64,000 bases of DNA from Symbiodinium natans (taxonomy: Eukaryota; Sar; Dinophyceae; Suessiales; Symbiodiniaceae). The stretch's first letter is position 1. Every line of letters begins with the position of its first letter. The position numbers and the translations under genes were made by a program. The stretch spans positions 626,528-690,527 of the forward strand of contig CAJNDS010001057.1 of NCBI GenBank assembly GCA_905221605.1, given 5' to 3'. This document shows, piece after piece, positions 41,801 to 49,383 of this stretch. The notes beneath the pieces were generated by a model. It was not told the origin of the DNA, did no database searches, and saw nothing but the letters and a program-made list of their open reading frames with translations.

Positions 41801-42751
41801 ACCATCCACGCGGACTTCTCTTTCCTCCCGCGATTCCCCGAACATCAAGTGTTTGTTCTTGATGCGGTCATACACCGCCTGTGGATCTGAGAGAACCTCT
41901 CCCGATTTCCACGCTGCGCGGTACGCGTTCGTGTACGTCTTCATGCGCGAGCCGCGGCAGCGCCCGCGTAGCGCTAACAGCTTTTCGCGCGCACTCATAC
42001 CGCGACAGTTGTTGGCCAGCGCGCAGACGTCCTCGAACTCCTCGTAGAACAGGACAACGTCTCGCGCGTCCGACTTGTCGTCGGTCAGCGTCGGCCACGT
42101 GAGGTCAGTTTTGACCGTAGTTATGGAGCTTTGCCCGCCCCTCTGCGCTAACGCTTCTTTCAGCGCCTCAGTTTGGGCGGCGAGTGCGGCGGCGAGATCG
42201 CCCGCCGGGTGTTGGGACCCGGTCTGCGAACCTCCGCCGTCTGAACCTCGCTTCAGGGCTTCTATCTCCATCTCTAGCGCAGCAAGCTTTGCGCGCAAAG
42301 GGGAATCGCCGTCCGTCGCGCCCAGGACACGGGCCGCGGAAGGACCACCTGCAACCTCAGCAGTGTGCAAACCTCCACGGTCCAATCCTACCCCCAACCC
42401 ACTTGCAGTCGCAGGCTGTGGGAGCCCTGGGGAACGCGGCCCCACGGCTTCAACTGGCACATCGGACGGGGAGCTCCAAACCTTCTCTTGGCTCGAGCTT
42501 TCTTTTCCCCCTAACGCGAGGATAAGCTCCCCGATGCATTGGATTTCGCGCTGAATCTCCTCTGCGTCTTCGGGGTCCTCGCCACCGCGCAAAGCCGCGA
42601 CCGAGAACCTGGTCCGCAGCCGACGGACCATCTTCGTAGGATGCCAGTCCCCGCCTATCTTGGAGAACTCATCCGCAAGGAGGGTGGCTTTGGTGCTTAA
42701 GGCGTCAAGGTCACGGGAGCTCACCGTGACAATCCGCGAAACGCGCGTCAA
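38780..42751 (-). CDS. Element ORF B: Gag, protease-like, Cys-rich/TM, RT thumb
   Basis: A 1323-codon open frame whose first codon is TTG, so translation probably enters from ORF A. Residues 1-450 are Gag-like helical sequence with coiled-coil stretches. Two C-x8-C-x5-C-x3-H zinc fingers sit near residues 480 (CFHFRDHGNCPKGDACPYSH) and 552, in Lys/Ala/Gly-rich sequence. A retropepsin-like region starts near residue 670 with VECMLDGCAGANHV and ends near LILGGRALD; the usual D-T/S-G is D-G-C. Then come a Cys-rich patch of four C-x-C/C-x2-C pairs (39760-39935) and a hydrophobic segment IGVLSVLAAVTVLASVWG. The last about 130 residues are an RT thumb/connection: FGISKAEVCVSKGKLLGHNI, then QQFLGCANWLRGYL, equivalent to the K-C-x-F...LGH and FLGLxNYYR elements of Ty3 RTs. 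No RT palm precedes it. Confidence 0.85.
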   Translation of the reverse strand: MTRVSRIVTVSSRDLDALSTKATLLADEFSKIGGDWHPTKMVRRLRTRFSVAALRGGEDPEDAEEIQREIQCIGELILALGGKESSSQEKVWSSPSDVPVEAVGPRSPGLPQPATASGLGVGLDRGGLHTAEVAGGPSAARVLGATDGDSPLRAKLAALEMEIEALKRGSDGGGSQTGSQHPAGDLAAALAAQTEALKEALAQRGGQSSITTVKTDLTWPTLTDDKSDARDVVLFYEEFEDVCALANNCRGMSAREKLLALRGRCRGSRMKTYTNAYRAAWKSGEVLSDPQAVYDRIKNKHLMFGESREEREVRVDGEHASLAKGKLTGHQFEPLFEASIADLEAVGLGKTPRELYLSYLRKMPPYLQKEIRNDKRLWPGDPKDGGLRGPQTWEESHKVVLEYKQREAAHRAVSHSVYTATGSQSADPAVALAEAQKEIKSLKAAAKAAAKGAAAAAKAGADQTYAATSKGAGKGADKKICFHFRDHGNCPKGDACPYSHDKELRRKALAAKKGDQTFATAKGKGKGKGGGKAKANAKPKAAAKGAAKPPGTVCPFFSKNGSCKKGASCDMVHNLTTSGGTPALPANWAPPSGASMSNPFAAFSVQIGSSGVQAGVLGAAGHAAVQQHALPLSKGGRDKFATLDDLPKDWWNLADNEPGGYQYRTVVQVLDRKVECMLDGCAGANHVTEELVVGMMNRAAELGIGTEDPGFPVVRLEKWVHPEYVHGIASGAPVPLKGAAVLRVTLLEGRTADDCRPNTEIFVRCKIAARGTSDWHGLILGGRALDCAGRMGLGFRPGPDFHVLDTLGIRMPRCEDHSRTRKDRAYAFEARLSSLDDASCTEPGGGSRELLRYDGEEPLELSPGDGVLVPVVREAGVSAEGSLSEVVLPVECGVEAVPGLWPTGEGKGFVLLAAQECDHSLQPGEVVAEVRSGLVSTAACGCGAIETVFESEPSPQACADCGVAVASVDHDPCFACGSASRAAARSFQGCSSCARSFGRLRTGARIGVLSVLAAVTVLASVWGGSGPVGRPVEEPGVLTCLDHLPSVDSWWEAPGGYASVWGRRPAQKDLGTVAVEKAPYETCLLQRAGEAWRLWDTRDLRVAESVACSDEVPVTERLAVFRTRKGPRWAGWREGSATAERGASDAVRPADAVDTARCPSYHIVESWDIDKMIEEPPTDYYYEQLAADMRARHPKACPHLLDHLVSLEGFLDKSILFGFSFGISKAEVCVSKGKLLGHNIGRDGSSPDEERCQAVIDFPPLWEKLHIQQFLGCANWLRGYLPVEYGHAAKILGQWQKPGPSFLKAGWAQPPPRVAKPLKRLSA
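38880..39190 (-). other. RT thumb/connection half, detached from its palm
   Basis: Homologous to the part of Ty3/gypsy RT that normally follows the Y-x-DD motif: HLLDHLVSLEGFLDKSILFG, then LGHNIGRDGSSPDEERCQAV and LHIQQFLGCANWLRG. Upstream in the same frame there is protease and Cys-rich sequence, not fingers or palm. Those lie about 6 kb downstream (in the element's sense) at 32860-33640. Confidence 0.8.
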
Positions 42752-43212
42752 GCCTGCAAGCCCTCTGCGGTGCCTGGCACTGAACCTGCTGTCGACGGCG
42801 GACCGGACGGTCCCGCCGGGCGGGACCCTGGTGCCGTAGCAGGGACATAGGCAGCACCGGTAGGGACCATGGCCAGCTCCCTAGCCGCGGCGCTGACGTC
42901 CACCCGCGGCGGACTGTCGCCTCCAGCGCCCGAGGCCTCAGGGACTAGCTCGGAGTCCTCTTCTTCTTCCTCTTCATCCTCGTCCTCCTCTTCGGCGTCA
43001 TGGAGGAACTTCATGACTTTCCGCCAGAGAGCCGCCTCTTGCTCTGGCGTAGTGCTGACCCCATCCCGCTTGGACAATGGACGGCTGCCAGTCTCCCTAC
43101 GCCACTTAAGCCAAGCGACGTAGCTCATCCGCTCGGGATAGGGAACGTCTCCACCCTCGATAGCTTCGAGGAGGGTGACGCCCTCAGCCTGACCTGCAAC
43201 CTCTGCGGACAT
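42748..43212 (-). CDS. Element ORF A: acidic leader protein
   Basis: A 154-codon frame from an ATG, the first ORF after the 5' LTR. The N-terminal part contains PYPERMSYVAWLKWRRETGS, followed by a helical stretch. An acidic run of Glu/Asp (about residues 72-86) and a Pro/Ala/Gly-rich tail come next. No domain recognised. It ends in TGA, overlapping the next frame, which is entered by a -1 shift, so it may be the N-terminus of Gag or a separate protein made by termination-reinitiation. Confidence 0.65.
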   Translation of the reverse strand: MSAEVAGQAEGVTLLEAIEGGDVPYPERMSYVAWLKWRRETGSRPLSKRDGVSTTPEQEAALWRKVMKFLHDAEEEDEDEEEEEEDSELVPEASGAGGDSPPRVDVSAAARELAMVPTGAAYVPATAPGSRPAGPSGPPSTAGSVPGTAEGLQA

Positions 43213-43233
43213 TGCCGCAACACAAGGCGAAAA

Positions 43234-43310
43234 GCCGCGCCTTGGTTAGCAGGCCGCAGGCGTGGCACGCGAAGCGCCGCGCCTTGGTTAACAGGCCGCA
43301 AGCGTGGCAC
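43234..43310 (-). repeat. 35-bp direct duplication in the element leader
   Basis: The block at 43234-43268 recurs at 43276-43310 (period 42 bp) with two differences. It lies between the PBS and the first ORF, a leader position where packaging or translation signals would be expected. Confidence 0.8.
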
Positions 43311-43402
43311 ACAGTCCACGCGTCCAGGTCACGGACCGCGACAGACAAGCAAAGCAATGCTTGCCCACTCGGGCCGTAGGCACAAGAGCTGTACGTTTCC
43401 CA

Positions 43403-43416
43403 GAACAGCCCCCAAT
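43403..43416 (-). promoter_or_regulatory. Putative primer-binding site
   Basis: Immediately internal to the 5' LTR the minus strand reads AT then TGGGGGCTGTTCTGGG. A PBS normally starts TGG, opposite a tRNA 3' CCA, so a tRNA ending in CAGCCCCCA would fit. The primer tRNA was not identified. Confidence 0.5.
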
Positions 43417-43659
43417 TGTGAAGTCGACCAGCACTGGACTTGCACTAAGCCAATGCAATCACAGCCCGGTCACGCTGTTTTACGACTTCGTGAGTCCAAG
43501 CACTTGTGCAGCTACGCCTGAGTGCGTCCGGTCGGACCGCACAGCAACCTAGGAGCTACTGTACGACTCTACCGTGCTCAAAGGCACAAGCTCGGTACTT
43601 GAGCCAAAATATTGGCATTGTTACGAATTGCAAAACTCTACATGCAAAGGAAAACTACA
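43417..43659 (-). repeat. 5' LTR (right copy)
   Basis: 243 bp, TG...CA, matching 26464-26707. The DinoSL-identical 13-mer is at 43598-43610, about 50 nt from the LTR start in the element's sense. It should contain promoter, R region and polyadenylation signals, but none could be placed from sequence alone. Confidence 0.95.
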
Positions 43660-43719
43660 AGGTGGTCTGCCGAGTCCTAATGCATCACAGAGCAGAAGAT
43701 GCATATGCACTCATGTCAG

Positions 43720-43870
43720 CTCACAATTTATATTTATATTTATGTTTATATTTATATATTTATATGTTTATATTTATATATATATATATATATGTTTATA
43801 GATATATATATATATATACCTAAACATACATAATATAAATATATATATATATGTATATATATGTATACTT
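43720..43870. repeat. AT-rich (TATTTA)n/(TA)n microsatellite
   Basis: About 150 bp of TATTTA, TATATG and TA repeats just outside the 5' LTR; no coding content. Confidence 0.95.
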
Positions 43871-44401
43871 TATGTGTCTGTTTCTGATTGAAAACCTGTA
43901 GTCGCAGCGGCAGTTGCTTCTTTAGGCCGAGCTACATCGGAAACGTCCAGGTTCACCTGGTCCACTGCGGGTAGCCCCGAAGCTGCCAGCGCCAACATAG
44001 TGTGGTCCTTAGGTGGGGCTTATCTTAGGGAGGGTTTAGGAAGTTTCGGGTTTCGGTCTTAGGGTTTCGCGATGTCTAAGGCTTTTGGGTACAGGGTTTC
44101 GGGGGTTCGTCGCCTCTCTCGGCCCCCGACCCCCGTCTCCTCTGAGGCATGGAAGTCCGGCGTGACCTGGGGGGATGTAGCGTGGCTTGAGGCTCTTAAT
44201 GAGGCTTGGTGGTTTGAAACGCTTGGGATCTTGGGGCTGCTCCCTCAAAGCACCCGTGCCTCCACGACAGGGGTCCAGCGTCTGCAGAGCTTGGCGCAGA
44301 GGAGCGAGAGCTCGGAGTGTGTCAGGAAGCAGTTGGTGTCCTGGCAAGATGTTCTCCCAAAACTCCTCAACAAAACCCTGAAACCACGACAAACCTACCC
44401 C
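43871..44401. other. Low-complexity region with degenerate TTTAGGG-like strings
   Basis: Contains AGGGTTTAGG, TTAGGGTTTCG and ACAGGGTTTCG in the G-rich sense at 44029-44100, facing C-rich CCCTAAA strings at 44402 onward. A + strand open frame of about 110 codons (44072-44407) spans the gap but has no recognisable domain. Confidence 0.45.
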
Positions 44402-44537
44402 CCCTAAACCCTAAACCCTAAACCGCAAACCCTAAACCCTATACCCTATACCCTCTCCTGGATCCCCCGAGCTTGAAGCTCGTTGGACACCAAGTCCAGG
44501 TGCGATCCGCGGATGCCGCCCCTGAGTGCATGTCCCA

Positions 44538-44568
<31 letters not shown>

Positions 44569-44615
44569 AACCCTAAACCCTGAACCCTGAACCCTGAACC
44601 CTAAACCTCTAAACC
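44402..44615. repeat. Interstitial telomere-like CCCTAAA repeats and (GCAA)n
   Basis: CCCTAAA heptamers with variants (CGCAAAC, CCCTATA, CCCTGAA) at 44402-44455 and 44570-44615, with a (GCAA)8-like run at 44537-44569. TTTAGGG is the known telomere unit of dinoflagellates and plants. Confidence 0.85.
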
Positions 44616-46111
44616 GGCCTTCTGCGGGCGAATGCGAAACTCGAAAAGAACAGCATAAACCCTGAACCCGAAGATGCAATGATGCACAAAAGATTGTAAG
44701 CCAGCGGCTTCAGGCATCGCAGCTTGATGTCTGCGATGTTCCACAGGCGTTCCCACGTCCGCTCCTGGCGCTTCGGTGGGTCCGAAAACGGATCAGTACC
44801 AAATGCTGACATCACAGGGCAGAAAAAGAAACAAGAGATTTGGCTATTTTTAAGCGCGTGAGCATTGTGAACAGTATGAAGACCTTCGCGCTGCTCTTGT
44901 GCAAGAATTGCCAGAACAGGGATACCCCGCAAAGACCCCAAATGATATTAGAATCCTGTATAAGGAGCACCTAATCCTTGGGAGACCACGATTCCGTATA
45001 GTCTCGACCCGCCTCGGCCGCGGGACGCCGGCCGGCCGCCCGCGCCTCCCCGGCCGCCAAATGCAGGGAGTCCAACTCCTCAACGACCTCGATGTCTTGG
45101 CGGCTTTCTGCTGCACCGTTGCCCTTGCTACCAGTCAATTTGCTTCCAAGAATAACCAAAAGTGTGAGGTAAGCACATCGTCCACCTCCCTCCCCACATG
45201 GAGTCTAAGGCCCCGGACCCTTTGCAAGGCCCGGTCCAGGCCCGTGCCGAGGAGGTAGGCCAGGCACCTTGGGGGCCATGGACCAGCAGAAGCTGGACAT
45301 GGGCTAGACGGCTACCCCTGCTGGGCCCTTCTCTGGGGGCAAGGCCAGAACCCACAGAAGCCATCGTCCTCAAAGGAAGGAATGCCCCCAAAAGGGCGAT
45401 GGACCCCCCGCCCCCCCCCCCCCCCGGCCCCTCGCATGCTGGCTGCTGCTTCAAGGCTTAAAGCGGCCTTTAATTGAACTCTGCCGGCCTCCACCGCCAC
45501 AACCCCACACCGCCGACGTAGCTCCTTCAAAAGCAGGTGCCCTGTGCGAACGTAGTGACTACTCGCGTAAGAAGTGCAGCAGTCGAGAACTGGTAGGGCA
45601 AGCACACGAACTTGACAGGCTCGCAGCTTTAATGCTGCGGGATACAACCGGGGAACTGTGGCCGACGTGTGTGGCCAGCACATCTCATGTTTGTCAGCTC
45701 GCGCCTCCGGTGTTCCCGGCACCGCCACACCCCGCTCTGCGGCGCCGATCGCTCTCAGGAAGACCTGAGAGACGCATGTTTCAGATCAGCCAGCGAGTCC
45801 GAACTTCCGAGAATACAGAAGAGAAGCTAAGGCATGACACGAGAAAGTCCAAGCACGCAAGCACGCAAGAAGCAAAGCGGCAAAGCGCCCTATATCCCTT
45901 TGGCAACGAGCGCGTTGACGACACAAACGTGGAATCAACGCAGCAGCAACAAAATATGTAAGACAAGAGGGTCTGAGGGATGCATAAGACACCCCAAACT
46001 TCCGAAGACTAAGAGATGTACCCAATTTGTCATGAGTCATATCTCTGTGTACACGAAGGTTGCTCAAGATTCGATACTTCTCCCTTCTGAGGTTTTTGTA
46101 AATCCAAAGAT
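44616..46111. other. Unassigned region with one exon-like minus-strand piece
   Basis: On the minus strand at about 45060-45150 the reading KLTGSKGNGAAESRQDIEVV followed by EELDSLHLA looks coding, but no family was recognised. A C17-like homopolymer lies at about 45405-45425. Confidence 0.3.
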
Positions 46112-46253
46112 GTGTGCCCTAATTGGAACTACTAGCTAGTCTTGCCATTAATCCGCCGAGGCCTCGGGCCGAAGGTGTATAGGTGTGCCCTAATTGGAAC
46201 TACTAGCTAGTCTTGCCATTAATCCGCCGAGGCCTCGGGCCGAAGGTGTATAG
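46112..46253. repeat. Exact 71-bp tandem duplication
   Basis: The block at 46112-46182 is repeated without change at 46183-46253. It contains ACTAGCTAGT and GAGGCCTCGG palindromes. It could be a recent duplication or an assembly artefact. Confidence 0.95.
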
Positions 46254-46375
46254 GTTGTCAGAACAGGCACCCCCCTCCAAATCCTCCCCGACCCTAAGCC
46301 ACTTTTCGGCCCCCTTTTTTTGCTTCAAATGGGTACCCCCCCCTAGGAGAGGAGGGTCCGCAAGCGGATGTCTCC

Positions 46376-46495
46376 TACCCCCCCCCCACCCCCCCCCTAC
46401 CCCCCCCCCCCACCCCCCCCCACCCCCCCCTACCCCCCCCCCCCCCCTACCCCCCCCCCCCCCCCCCTACCCCCCCCCTACCCCCGCCCCCGCCC
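46376..46495. repeat. Poly-C tract with TA interruptions
   Basis: Runs of 7-15 C separated by single A or TA. Similar C runs at 46592-46618 and 46955-46970. The opposite strand could form G-quadruplexes. Frames across it are artefacts. Confidence 0.97.
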
Positions 46496-46685
46496 TTTTT
46501 TGCCCTCAAATGTGTAGGGACCAGAGGCAGTTGAACCCCCCACCCCCCCCACCCGGCCTGACAAACGGGCCTGAAGCCACCAAAGCCTTAGCTGCCCCCC
46601 CCCCCCCCCCCCCCCCCGCCTGGCGAAGCCTACGATCAATGCAAGCCGAACCGTCTCAACCCTCACCCTTGCGCCTTGAACCTTG

Positions 46686-46806
46686 AAAACCCTAAACCCC
46701 AACAGCGTGAATCTTGAGCCCTAAGCTCTCAATCCGAAACTAACCCTCAACCCTAAACCCCAAACCATAAACCATAAACCCGGAACCCTAAACCCTCAAC
46801 CCAACC
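46686..46806. repeat. Degenerate CCCTAAA telomere-like repeats
   Basis: AACCCTAAACCCC, CCCTCAACCCTAAACCCCAAACC and GGAACCCTAAACCCTCAACCC, interrupted by unique bases. Confidence 0.7.
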
Positions 46807-49383
46807 CTTATTGCTTGGGGTCCAGTCACCATGCTCACGCGGATGCGCTGGGCCGGGCCGAGGCGGGTCGCGTAGCGTTAAAATTAATGCTACTACTTTG
46901 ATAATCTTGCTATTCATATTCTCTCATTATTGCTACTTACATTCTACCAACAACACCCCCCCCCCCCTTCCCCTCGCCCCATGTAGAAGCCAAAACCTCA
47001 GCCGGTCACGGCAAAGCCCGCTCTCTCGAGCCACTGTCGAGGGCTCACCTTGCAGACTTAACTGGAGGCTTCCGAAAAAGAGGGTCTTGTACTCTTTCTT
47101 GGGAGGCCGACAATACGGATCATTGCTAGTTTGGGTCTATTCGGTGTACCCCTAATTTTGGAAAAACACATGGCAATACCCAACTGTGCTTGGGGGGTTT
47201 GCGGCGTTGAAACGTGTCAGGTTCCAGGGGCTTGGGGGTTCGGGTTCTGGGTCGCCTTTAAGAGGTCATACTGCGGAACGTTTTTGCACGTTCACATGAA
47301 TTCTCGGCCGACATCGGCGGACTGAAGAACCACCACTCCGGAAAGCATCATGCAACCACGTCTCGACGTCGAAGCAAATGTCGGAGTGACAAAAGACCAG
47401 ATCGCCAGAAACCGAAGAAGCCCCCCCCCCTTTTCCCCAATAAAAGCAATGACTCAGCACTATGAGCCTCCTCCTCGCACGGCCAGGGACTCCCGAACCT
47501 CGGGGCACGCTGCGGCGGCCGCTCCGCGGTCCTCAGACACACCGAACTGGGCTCCGGACTTGGGCGCTCGGGTTCTTCAGGACTTGGGAAGCGTTACCGG
47601 CTTCTAGCTAGCTCGATCCCCGAACTCCTGCATCTTGGCTTTGCCGGACGCACCCTGAACCGGCTGAGCATACCTGAAACCCATCCAGGAAGAGGTCCTG
47701 ATGAGGGCCCCCCAGCACTGCTCGAAGTGTCCGTGCACCAAGGGGTCCCCAAGCAAGAACTCTTTGCCAACCTCAGCTCAGAATTCCTTCAGAGGAACCA
47801 CGAAGCGGCCATGAGAGGGCGACTCATTTGCCAGCCCAGCTGGCTTTCTGGAGCTTCCGGCCTCCACGCGAACCCAGGCAGGATCGCAGCCCCGGCTCCG
47901 GAGTCGAAAGTTCCTGTCGCCATCCTCCCGATAGCACAAAAGGGGGGGGAAGCTCTTCGGGGTGCTTCGTCTCTTGGGTTTTGGGGGGGGGGGGGGAGTT
48001 TGAGGTAAGGGAGCTTGACTCATCAACCTGAAAGTTCCAAAGAGCCGATGCCGGCAAAATTAAGAACGTGCAGCGTGCAAAGCAAAAGCCAGGGCCTTCT
48101 GATCGCCTTTTTCGAAGGAGCCCACGTAAATCCTCAAGGTAGAGGGGTCGAGCAGGGGCTGCAGCCAGCAAGAACACTTCAAGGAATTCGCCGAGAGCAA
48201 GAGCACATGCAAAGGCTGCGGGGGCACTCTCGGGCTCGGTCTTTGGTGCGGCGCCTGTATGGCCCTTCTGCTCGTGACCCATCGCCACCGCCTGAATTTA
48301 ACCGCAAAAGGAACCCTCAGCTTCCCACTATCACTGAACCGCAGCAGTCACACGAACTTGGTGCAGGGCCTCCGGAAACGATCCCCAGCCATTGCCTTCG
48401 AGAACAGACGAAGAAACTACGAAGCCCCCCCATCGACTTCGGCACGGCGCCTGCATGCACATAGAAGACGCTCTCCGGATCCTGCGTGCCATCAGGCTGC
48501 AAAGTTGTCCCAAAAATGCTCATGCACTTTTTGCTTACATTCACAGCTCCATCACAAAGCTTGCTTGTGACAGTCCTGCTGACAGTTCGGCTCATCTGTC
48601 AAGACCGTCATGGCGCCCCAGCTGCGGCGGTCGCATCCGCAAAAGTCCTCCTAGTTTTTTTGACAAGTCCCAAGTCCTCAGCTAAGTTCTGGCCTACTAT
48701 CCAGGAGCTTTGCATTGCGATGTGGACTGGCTGTCGAGGCTGTTCCCAGTGGAAGTTCCAGCAAAATCGTTCTGCAGATGGCTGCAAACCCCAAGAAGAC
48801 ATAAGAAGATTTCCCCAGCCCCAAAACTCAGGAAGCACGTCCTGCTGAAGCCAACATGTGCGGAAGTGAAAAAAGGCATTGCTTGCAGTTCCTCTGCTTG
48901 GCAGACAGCGGTTCCTTGCCCCGCGCCAGCTTTTCGTGAGTGAGATTTCCGGATCCTCTTCTTTTTTATCCACGGCCATCCACGAGCTTCCACAACCGTC
49001 ACCCCATACCGTCGGTGCACTGCTGCGCAGAGTGCGCTGCTCGCCGCATTGCCCTTTCTGCAACGTGGAGAGGCGCGAGCTGCACCCGTCAGCCCTTTGA
49101 CTGTTTCCATGACTCTGATCTGTGCGATAGTGGGGCGCTTTGAGTCTGAAATTGCTGGTGATGGCTCTGCTGTGTAGGATTTCGTACATGTGGATGGTCT
49201 GTGGGCATGCACACAGACAACGAACGGCCGACCCCATCAGCCGTCGCGCTGCCTTGGCGCGTTCCTTGGCAGGGAGAGCAAGCAAGACGCGCCGTGTCCA
49301 GCTCTAGGTGCAAGCCATGTCTGTGTGTTTGGCACATCGCTCCCAACACCTTGAAGCTCCACCCACTCTCGTACGACAGTTGC
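46807..49383. other. Unassigned region downstream of CCT2
   Basis: No gene recognised. Several frames of 60-220 codons on both strands lack motifs. G runs lie at about 47943-47950 and 47980-47998. It includes the 3' flank of the minus-strand CCT2 gene. Confidence 0.35.

Larger units (their letters stand above)
26464..43659 (-). mobile_element. 17.2-kb LTR retrotransposon with permuted RT and extra enzymes
   Basis: Two LTRs (26464-26707 and 43417-43659) in the same orientation flank about 16.7 kb whose coding frames all lie on the minus strand, so the 5' LTR is the right-hand one. Protein order: acidic ORF, Gag (two CCCH fingers), protease-like, Cys-rich/TM, RT thumb, RNase H, integrase with GPY/F-like and BAH-like parts, Rossmann-like domain, RT fingers/palm, KptA-like, zinc-finger/TM/SWIM protein, PLD-like. 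RNase H, thumb and integrase are Ty3/gypsy-like. The LTRs differ at only a few positions, so insertion was probably fairly recent. No matching target-site duplication is seen: the left flank is (TAG)n and the right flank starts AGGTG. A typical polypurine tract is not evident before the 3' LTR. Confidence 0.9.
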
